This document shows, piece by piece, positions 32,692 to 38,333 of a stretch of 38,333 bases of DNA. A model generated the notes under the pieces. The model was not told the origin of the DNA, ran no database searches, and saw nothing but the letters and a program-made list of their open reading frames with translations. The position numbers and the translations under genes were made by a program. Origin of the DNA: Plastoroseomonas hellenica (lineage in GTDB: Bacteria; Pseudomonadota; Alphaproteobacteria; Acetobacterales; Acetobacteraceae). The stretch lies in NCBI RefSeq assembly GCF_018129085.1, contig NZ_JAAGBB010000052.1:1-38333 (forward strand). The letters run 5' to 3'. Every line of letters starts with the position of its first letter. Position 1 is the stretch's first letter.

Positions 32692-34056
32692 TCAGTTGGG
32701 GGCGGCACCCGTTATGCGTGTGACGGTCGCGGTGGGAGCGGAGGTGCAGTAGGCGCCCCAGTCGGCCATCAGCGGAATACGTCGGTCGAATAGATCGGAG
32801 CGGCGGTAGGCGCCGGAGACCTTGTTCGGCTCCTCATGAGCCAGCGCCCGCTCAGCGGCTTCAGCGTCCGCCGGCCGGGTGTCATCCACCCAAGTCCGGA
32901 AGGAGGAGCGGAAGCCGTGCGGGACCGCAGCGCGGCCATCCGCGTCGCGCCAAGGCGCGGGCGCTTCTTCCGAGCGCTCAGCGTTCATGCGTCGCACCAC
33001 CTCCGAAAGCGCCATGTCGGAGAGAGGCTTGGTCCGCTTAGCGGATGGGAAAATCAGCGACGCGCCAGCGAGCTGCGCCAGACGCGGCAGATCGGCGAGC
33101 GTGGCGCTCGCGCCGTTCGCCAGGTTGTACGCACGGAGCAGCGCCGATATGGCGGCAGGCGACAGCGGGACGCGATGTGGCTGCACGTCGGAAGCCTTCT
33201 TTCCCTTCATCCGCTCGCCGGGAATCGTCCAGGTCGGCACTCCGTCGAGCATCACCTCTGACCACCAGGCACCGCGGCTCTCACCGGAGCGCACGCCGGT
33301 CAGGATGGTGAATTCGAGCGCGAGCGAGCCGAGGCCTTCGCGCGCATGCAGCGCCGCCACGAACGCCGGCACCTTCGCCCAGGGAAGCGACGGGTACTTC
33401 CTGCCGCCAGGCAGCGCCGGAAGTCCAAGGTGCCGCAACATGCGCGGGTCGGCGGGATTGTCGTTCAGCCTCCAGCCGTGCGCCGCCGCATAGCGAAGCA
33501 CCGATCCAATCCTCCGCAGCACCTTGCGCGCCGTCGCGGGGCGGCTCGCCCAGACCGGCCCGATCGCATCCAGGACGGCCGCGCGGTCGATCTCGTCAAC
33601 GGGCTTCTTGCCAAGCCGCGGGTGGGCATGGCCGGCAAGGGAGTTCCGCCAGGTCTTCGCCGTCCGGGTGCCCTTCCAGCCAGGCACTTGCGCCGCGATG
33701 TAGAGATCCGCCACAGCTTTGAAGGTCCGCGCCTGAGCTGTGCTGGCCGCCTCGCGTTCGGCGGCAGCGCGGCGCTCCGCCGCCTCTCGCTCAGCAATCG
33801 GGTCAGTGCCCGCCTGTGCCAACTCACGAGCTGCGCGCGCCTTCGCGCGGGCATCGCGCAGGCTCACGGCGGGGTAGCCACCCAAACCCATATCGCGGCG
33901 CTTCCTGGCGATCGTGAGACGGCAGAGCCAGATCTTCGCCCCGCTGCTCTTCACCTCCAGCAGCAGCCCGCCGCCGTCGCTCAGGCGATAGGCCGACGCT
34001 CGCGGCTTTGCCGCGTCGATGGTTTTAACGTCCAAGCCCCTTGGTGTTCGCGCCAT
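32692..34056 (-). CDS. P4-type tyrosine recombinase (integrase)
   Basis: The 454-aa protein from ATG at 34056 has the DUF4102 N-terminal arm-binding domain (LTDGG-like: SDGGGLLLEVKSSGAKIWL, then KRRDMGLGGYPAVSLRDARA), a SAM-like core-binding domain (WRNSLAGHAHPRLGKKPVDE) and the catalytic domain. Catalytic residues are visible: Arg in ILTGVRSGESRGAWWSEV, HGFRSSFRTW for His-x-x-Arg, His in ALAHEEPNKV, and Tyr in SGAYRRSDLFDRR. It lies 177 bp from attR and its catalytic set is complete, so excision may still be possible. Confidence 0.93.
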   Translation of the reverse strand: MARTPRGLDVKTIDAAKPRASAYRLSDGGGLLLEVKSSGAKIWLCRLTIARKRRDMGLGGYPAVSLRDARAKARAARELAQAGTDPIAEREAAERRAAAEREAASTAQARTFKAVADLYIAAQVPGWKGTRTAKTWRNSLAGHAHPRLGKKPVDEIDRAAVLDAIGPVWASRPATARKVLRRIGSVLRYAAAHGWRLNDNPADPRMLRHLGLPALPGGRKYPSLPWAKVPAFVAALHAREGLGSLALEFTILTGVRSGESRGAWWSEVMLDGVPTWTIPGERMKGKKASDVQPHRVPLSPAAISALLRAYNLANGASATLADLPRLAQLAGASLIFPSAKRTKPLSDMALSEVVRRMNAERSEEAPAPWRDADGRAAVPHGFRSSFRTWVDDTRPADAEAAERALAHEEPNKVSGAYRRSDLFDRRIPLMADWGAYCTSAPTATVTRITGAAPN

Positions 34057-34128
34057 CTGCCGAGGTCCGCTCCGGGGCTCACTGCCCGCCAGACCCCACA
34101 TCTAGCCCCCACAATGATGCTGCGCCAG

Positions 34129-34220
34129 CCTGACACACCCTGATCCACCAGAGGCGGAAACGCCCGTTAGATTGGGCCGAATCATAGTATCGGAGATACA
34201 GCCTGATCCGGCCTGACACA
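34129..34220 (+). repeat. Paired short repeats near attR, candidate integrase arm sites
   Basis: CCTGACACA occurs at 34129-34137 and 34212-34220, and CCTGATCC at 34139-34146 and 34202-34209. The four motifs sit between the integrase start and attR, where arm-type sites of tyrosine recombinases are usual. Confidence 0.5.
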
Positions 34221-34232
34221 GAACGATGGTGT

Positions 34233-34248
34233 CCGCCGGGGACACCAT
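34233..34248 (+). repeat. Right attachment site (attR core, 16 bp)
   Basis: Exact copy of the tRNA-Arg 3' end core at 2126-2141. Here it lies inside a perfect inverted repeat, ATGGTGTCC (34226-34234) and GGACACCAT (34240-34248), which might serve integrase binding. Confidence 0.88.
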
Positions 34249-34513
34249 ACTCTGCGGCTCGGTGGCTGACTGCTACGCGGCCGGCCCGCACACCAGCGAA
34301 GCCCCTCACAGCAGCCCACGCGATGCCTGCCCGGCAGGGCGCCTTGGCGCGCCAGGCGAGGCCGCCCTTCGCCGCTGCGCAGCCTTTCCCAACCTTCGCA
34401 CGCTTCGGGCGGCTTCCCGGCAGCGTTGCCCCTACCGTCAGAGCTGAGGCACGCTGGCCGGAATCAGCCCAGGCATTAGCCAAGCCCCGGGCAGTTCCTC
34501 CCCGCGGGCATGA
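34249..34513. other. Host intergenic between attR and cheR
   Basis: About 265 bp with no supported gene. It is the old region downstream of the tRNA and holds the 3' end of the chemotaxis operon; I see no clear terminator. Confidence 0.4.
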
Positions 34514-35338
34514 TTACGCGACGACGTAGGCGCCCCGCTCTCCGGGCACCGGCACCAGCCGGGTGGTCAGGCCGAGCACCGTCTCCGCGCCGCCGAGATA
34601 GACCACGCCCCCCGGCAGCAGCAGCCCGGCCAGGCGGTCCAGCACGCGGGTCTTGGTTTCCGTGTCGAAGTAGATCAGCACGTTGCGGCAGAAGATCGCA
34701 TCGAAGCGGCCAAGCGAGCGCGGATCGTCCAGCAGGTTCCAGAACCGAAACTCGGCGGCGGCACGCAGGGCATCGGCGATCTGCCAGCGCCCGCCCTCGA
34801 TCTGGCGGAAATGCTTGACCAGCAATTGCACCGGCAGGCCGCGCTGCACCTCGAATTGCGTGAAGACGCCGCTCCGTGCCCGCTCCACCATCTCCATCGA
34901 GATGTCGGTGCCGAGGATCTCCGCGGGGCCGGCCTGTAGGCCCAGCTCCTGCAGGATCATCGCGATCGAATAGGCTTCCTGCCCCGAGGAACAGGCGGCC
35001 GACCACACCCTGAGCCGGGTGCCTGGGCCGCGCGCCGCGCGCAGCGTCGGCAGGAAGCGCCGCAGATGCTCGAAGGGCTTGCCGTCGCGGAAGAAGAAGC
35101 TCTCATTGGTGGTCAGCGCCTCGACCACTTCCTGCGTCAGCTTCTCCGCGCGTGGTCCGCGCAGCTTCAGCACCAGCTCGTCCAGGCTGCCGAGCCCGGC
35201 ACGGCGGATCAGCGGCGAGAGCCGCGTCTCCATCATATAGGCCTTGTCCGGCGTCAGCACGATGCCGGAGCGGCTGCGCGCCAGCCCGGCGATGAAATCA
35301 AAGCCCGCGGTGGACAGTGCCGAGGACGACGCGCTCAT
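34514..35338 (-). CDS. cheR: Chemotaxis protein methyltransferase CheR
   Basis: The 274-aa protein has the CheR N-terminal helical domain (FDFIAGLARSRSGIVLTPDK, MMETRLSPLIRRAGLGS, TTNESFFFRDGKPFEHL) and the SAM-binding domain: LRVWSAACSSGQEAYSIAMI is motif I, ILGTDISMEMVERARSGVF follows, and FDAIFCRNVLIYFDTETK is the catalytic-site region. CheR methylates glutamates of chemoreceptors to set adaptation. Its ATG overlaps the CheY stop by 4 nt. It ends the operon, 265 bp from the element boundary. Confidence 0.92.
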   Translation of the reverse strand: MSASSSALSTAGFDFIAGLARSRSGIVLTPDKAYMMETRLSPLIRRAGLGSLDELVLKLRGPRAEKLTQEVVEALTTNESFFFRDGKPFEHLRRFLPTLRAARGPGTRLRVWSAACSSGQEAYSIAMILQELGLQAGPAEILGTDISMEMVERARSGVFTQFEVQRGLPVQLLVKHFRQIEGGRWQIADALRAAAEFRFWNLLDDPRSLGRFDAIFCRNVLIYFDTETKTRVLDRLAGLLLPGGVVYLGGAETVLGLTTRLVPVPGERGAYVVA

Positions 35339-35715
35339 GCCGGCTCCGGCAGGGCGCCGACCTGCACCAGCTTGCTCTGCAGGATCGATTCGTCGAAGGG
35401 CTTCATCACGTATTCCTGCGCGCCCGCGCCCAGCGCTTCCACGATGCGATCCAGCGCCGCTTCAGTCGTGCAGAGGATCACCGTCGGATGGTCCGGGCCG
35501 AAGGCCGCGCGGGCGGCCTTGAGGAAGGTCAGCCCGTCCATCACCGGCATGTTCCAGTCCAGCAGCACCACATCCGGCAGGCTGCGCTGGCAGGCCGCCA
35601 GCGCGACCGCGCCATCCTCGGCCTCATTCACCGCGAAGCCGAGATTCTCGAGCATCCGGCGGGCCGCCTTGCGGACCACGCGACTGTCATCGACGACCAG
35701 GCAGGTGCGTCCCAT
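35335..35715 (-). CDS. cheY: CheY-type response regulator
   Basis: The ATG at 35715 has GGAGG at 5-nt spacing, so I prefer it to upstream ATGs; 126 aa. It is a single receiver domain: acidic pocket VVDDSRVV, phospho-acceptor Asp in VVLLDWNMPVMDG, Thr/Ser in VILCTTEA and Lys in EYVMKPFDE. It would be phosphorylated by CheA and bind the flagellar motor or act as a phosphate sink. Confidence 0.92.
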   Translation of the reverse strand: MGRTCLVVDDSRVVRKAARRMLENLGFAVNEAEDGAVALAACQRSLPDVVLLDWNMPVMDGLTFLKAARAAFGPDHPTVILCTTEAALDRIVEALGAGAQEYVMKPFDESILQSKLVQVGALPEPA

Positions 35716-35734
35716 GGATACCTCCGACATCGTC

Positions 35735-36199
35735 TCAGCCCAACGCCAGAACACGGTCGACGTCGAGCATGACGATCAGGTTCTCCTCTTGCCGATGCAC
35801 GCCGCGGGACAGCGCCTGCCAATGCGCATCGAGCGTCGGCGGATTGGGTAGGATGCTGTCGGTCGGCATCGGGATCACGTCCCCCACCTGGTCGGCGAGC
35901 AGGCTGTAGAGCTCCCCTCCCTGCTCGACGACGATGCTCATCGGGCGCATGCCCTCGCCTGCCGGCGGCAGGCCGAGGCGGCGGCGCAGATCGATCGCGG
36001 TCACGATGCGGCCGCGCAGGTTGAGGCTGCCCGCCACTTCGGACGGCGCCAGCGGGATGCGGGTCAGCGCCTGCGGCCCCAGCACGTCACGCACCGACAG
36101 CACGGAGATCCCGCAGGCCTGCTCGGCCACCGTCAGCGTCAGCACCGTCTCCTCGGCGACGCTCTTCGCCTGTGTCTCCACAGCCATGTCGCTCCGCAT
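35735..36199 (-). CDS. cheW: Chemotaxis coupling protein CheW
   Basis: The ATG at 36199 follows GGGGGA at 7-nt spacing; 154 aa. The CheW fold is clear: LTLTVAEQACGISVLSVRDV, then LTRIPLAPSEVAGSLNLRGR, VTAIDLRRRLGL, YSLLADQVGDVIPMPTDSIL and ENLIVMLDVDRVL. CheW couples CheA to chemoreceptors. It follows cheA by 14 nt. Confidence 0.92.
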   Translation of the reverse strand: MRSDMAVETQAKSVAEETVLTLTVAEQACGISVLSVRDVLGPQALTRIPLAPSEVAGSLNLRGRIVTAIDLRRRLGLPPAGEGMRPMSIVVEQGGELYSLLADQVGDVIPMPTDSILPNPPTLDAHWQALSRGVHRQEENLIVMLDVDRVLALG

Positions 36200-36213
36200 G
36201 GGCAATTCCCCCT

Positions 36214-38333
36214 TCAGGCCAGTGCCGGCGCGCGGCCGACGCAATCGCGGAGCGAGGCCAGCAGCGCCTCGCGCTCGAATTTCACGACGTAGTCAGTGAA
36301 GCCCGCCTCATGGCCGCGCTCGATATCCTCGGGCTCGCTCCGCGAGGTCAGGGCGATCAGCGGCATGTTCCGCCAGGGACCTTCCTGGCGGATCGCATGA
36401 GCGAAGTCGTAACCGCTGAGTCCCGGCATCTCGATGTCGGTCACGACGGCGTCGAAGCCGATGCCTTGGTCGCGCAGCCGCAGCGCCTGCGCCGCGCCTT
36501 CGGCCGCCGTCACTGCATAGCCCGCCGCCGACAGCGCCGGCACCACCATGTTGCGGAAGAAGGGGCTGTCCTCGATCAGCAGGATGCGGGGCGCGGCGCC
36601 GGCGGTGCGGGCCCGGTGGCCGAACCAGTCGCCCCCGGCCTGGCGCAGCCAATGCGCGGTGTCGATCACCTCCGTCGCCTTGCCCGCGATCACCGCGCTG
36701 CCGAGGAAGCCGGGCCGGTCACTGCCCATCTGGATGTCGAGCCGCTGCTCGACGACGTCCAGGATCGTATCGACCATCAAACCCATGGAGTGCTCGCCGT
36801 CGCTGAACACCAGCACCGGCTGGCGGCCTTCGGGCGGCACCCAGGTCCCGCCCACCGGGATCAGCGGCATCAGCTTGTCGCGATACTGCACGACCTGCAC
36901 GCCGCCCGAGGATTCGATCCGCTCGACCGGGATATCCTCGAGCCGCGCGACGAGCGCCAGCGGCACCGCCTTCGGTGCCGCGTCGCCGCCGCGGAACAGC
37001 AACAGCGCCGTGCTGCCGTCGGAGCCGGCGACGCCCGACACCGTCTCCTCCCGCACCGCCGCTTCGCCGTCGCTGCCTTCGGCGCCAACGCCGGCCGCGC
37101 GCGCGATGCCGTTCGGATCGAGGATCATGATGACGCTGCCGTCGCCAAGGATGGTATTGCCGGAGAAGACCGTCACATGGCGCAAGATCGGCGCCACCGG
37201 CTTCACCACGATCTCCTCGGTGTCGAAGACCCGGTCCACGACAATGCCGAAGACCTTCTGCCCGACCTGGGTGACGATCACGAAGGCCTCGCCGGTTCCG
37301 GTGGGCGGCGCCGCCGGCGCCAGGTTCAGCAGGCTCGCGAGCGGCACCAGCGGCAGCAGGCGGTCACGCAGCCGCATCACCAGCGAATCCTTGATGCGCT
37401 CGACGCGGGGGCCGCCGGCGCCGGCCCGCACCAGTTCCACCACCCCGATCTGCGGCACCGCGAAGCGTTCGCCCCCGGCCTCCACGATCAGCGCCGCGAC
37501 GATCGCGAGCGTCAGCGGGATCTTGATGGTGAAGGTGGTGCCCCGTCCCTCGCGGGAGCGCAGCTCGATGGTGCCGCCGATCTTCTCGATATTGGTCTTC
37601 ACCACATCCATGCCGACGCCGCGGCCGGACACCGCAGTCACCTGCTGCGCGGTGGAGAAGCCAGCGCGGAAGATGAAGCGCTGGATGTCATGGTCGCTCA
37701 TCTGCGCGAGCTCGGCCTCGGTCGCGAGGCCATTGGCCAGCGCCTTGGCCCGGATGCGGTCGACGGCGAGGCCGCGCCCGTCATCGCCGATCTCGATGAT
37801 GATGTGCCCGCCCTCGTGGTAGGCGTTCAGCGTGATGCGCCCGGTCTCCGGCTTGCCGGCGGCGCGGCGCTGCTCCGGCGTCTCCAGCCCATGGTCGCCG
37901 GAATTGCGCACCATGTGGGTCAGCGGGTCCTTGATCAGCTCCAGCACCTGCCGGTCGAGCTCGGTCTCAGCGCCCTTCATGTCGAGGTCGATCTTCTTGC
38001 CGAGCTCCAGCGCCAGGTCGCGGACCAGCCGCGGCAGCTTCGCCCAGGCATTGCCGATCGGCTGCATGCGGGTCTTCATCACCCCTTCCTGCAGGTCGGA
38101 GGTGATGTGCGACAGGCGCTGCAAGGGCACCGCCAGCGCCGGATCGCCGCCGGCACGGGCGAGTTGCAGGAGCTGATTGCGGGTCAGAACCAGCTCGCTG
38201 ACCAGGGTCATCAGCCCTTCCAGGACATCGACCGTGACGCGGATGGTCTGCGGCCCGGCGGCCGGGCCGCCGCTTTCCACCGCCTCCGGCACCGGCGCCG
38301 CGGCGGGCGCGGGCAGGGCGGCGGGAGCCGGTG
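36214..38333 (-). CDS. cheA: Hybrid chemotaxis histidine kinase CheA with C-terminal receiver; 5' end beyond the window
   Basis: The frame runs off the right edge through an Ala/Pro linker, so the HPt domain with the phospho-His is not seen. Visible in order are the dimerisation domain (LMTLVSELVLTRNQLLQLAR), the HATPase (LIKDPLTHMVRNSGDHGLE N-box, IIEIGDDGRGL, GRGVGMDVVKTNIEKIGG, GRGTTFTIKIPLTLAI), a CheW-like regulatory domain (GGERFAVPQIGVVELV onward) and a second CheW-like segment (PLALVARLEDIPVERIESSG). A receiver domain ends it (RILLIEDSPFFRNM, AVVTDIEMPGLSG, LIALTSRS). Receiver-bearing CheA proteins occur in alphaproteobacteria. Confidence 0.92.
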   Translation of the reverse strand, partial: PAPAALPAPAAAPVPEAVESGGPAAGPQTIRVTVDVLEGLMTLVSELVLTRNQLLQLARAGGDPALAVPLQRLSHITSDLQEGVMKTRMQPIGNAWAKLPRLVRDLALELGKKIDLDMKGAETELDRQVLELIKDPLTHMVRNSGDHGLETPEQRRAAGKPETGRITLNAYHEGGHIIIEIGDDGRGLAVDRIRAKALANGLATEAELAQMSDHDIQRFIFRAGFSTAQQVTAVSGRGVGMDVVKTNIEKIGGTIELRSREGRGTTFTIKIPLTLAIVAALIVEAGGERFAVPQIGVVELVRAGAGGPRVERIKDSLVMRLRDRLLPLVPLASLLNLAPAAPPTGTGEAFVIVTQVGQKVFGIVVDRVFDTEEIVVKPVAPILRHVTVFSGNTILGDGSVIMILDPNGIARAAGVGAEGSDGEAAVREETVSGVAGSDGSTALLLFRGGDAAPKAVPLALVARLEDIPVERIESSGGVQVVQYRDKLMPLIPVGGTWVPPEGRQPVLVFSDGEHSMGLMVDTILDVVEQRLDIQMGSDRPGFLGSAVIAGKATEVIDTAHWLRQAGGDWFGHRARTAGAAPRILLIEDSPFFRNMVVPALSAAGYAVTAAEGAAQALRLRDQGIGFDAVVTDIEMPGLSGYDFAHAIRQEGPWRNMPLIALTSRSEPEDIERGHEAGFTDYVVKFEREALLASLRDCVGRAPALA

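Larger units (their letters stand above)
2126..34248. mobile_element. 32-kb integrated phage-like element in tRNA-Arg(CCU)
   Basis: The element is bounded by a 16-bp direct repeat of the tRNA-Arg 3' end and carries a P4-type integrase just inside the right end. It contains an excisionase-like protein, primase and ATPase genes, virion-type proteins (two beta-helix tailspikes, a tail fibre, a SleB-domain protein, a large presumed ejection protein), surface-modification genes and a toxin-like operon. Terminase, portal and capsid genes are not seen. Host genes flank it on both sides. I call it a defective prophage or phage satellite; which of these cannot be settled from sequence alone. Confidence 0.88.

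Noticed and set aside
34226-34248. Inverted repeat at attR as a terminator
   Set aside because: There is no T-run on either side, and the right arm is the tRNA-derived att core.
36548-37822. Plus-strand frame of 424 codons
   Set aside because: Antisense to cheA, with Ser/Pro/Arg-rich composition.

Overview
The window reads as high-GC alphaproteobacterial chromosome, most likely Acetobacteraceae or a close relative (Roseomonas-like). The grounds are GC-rich codons, a MucR/Ros-type regulator and a cheA-cheW-cheY-cheR operon whose CheA carries a C-terminal receiver domain. The genus is an inference.

Layout. Positions 1-2063 are host: a collagen-like lipoprotein (minus strand, running off the left edge), a small conserved-looking protein and an Rnk/GreA-type regulator. 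A tRNA-Arg(CCU) with encoded CCA follows at 2064-2140. Its 3' end (16 bp, 2126-2141) is repeated exactly at 34233-34248, next to a P4-type tyrosine integrase, so 2126-34248 is a 32-kb element integrated in the tRNA gene. Host sequence resumes at 34249 with the chemotaxis operon.

The element has four parts. (1) A left cargo/moron block (2.7-14.8 kb) on both strands: an SNase-like nuclease and a decayed second copy, two beta-helix tailspike/depolymerase proteins, a MucR regulator, a repeat-bearing metzincin, an IS5 scrap beside a 5'-truncated gene, a two-gene unknown operon behind a 16-bp palindrome, and an MBOAT/SGNH pair expected to acylate surface polysaccharide. (2) A minus-strand phage-like train (29.9 down to 14.9 kb), much of it joined by 4-nt ATGA overlaps: small early proteins, an excisionase-like protein, a zinc-finger/Toprim primase, a DUF927 ATPase, a DUF5681 protein, a tail-fibre-like protein, a 40-aa microprotein, a SleB-domain virion protein split by a one-base frameshift, and a large presumed ejection protein. 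(3) A control region (29.9-31.0 kb) with a ribbon-helix-helix regulator facing the train across a short divergent promoter. (4) A lower-GC three-gene operon (31.0-32.3 kb), RelE/HigB-like protein, XRE regulator and DUF3467-like protein, followed by the integrase.

No terminase, portal, capsid or scaffold gene is visible, and the place where they would be expected (about 20.6-20.7 kb, between the DUF5681 block and the tail fibre) is only 100 bp. The element is therefore either a prophage that lost its head module or a satellite that keeps replication, host-entry and surface-modification genes. The tailspikes, the O-acyltransferase pair and perhaps MucR all point to the host envelope polysaccharide.
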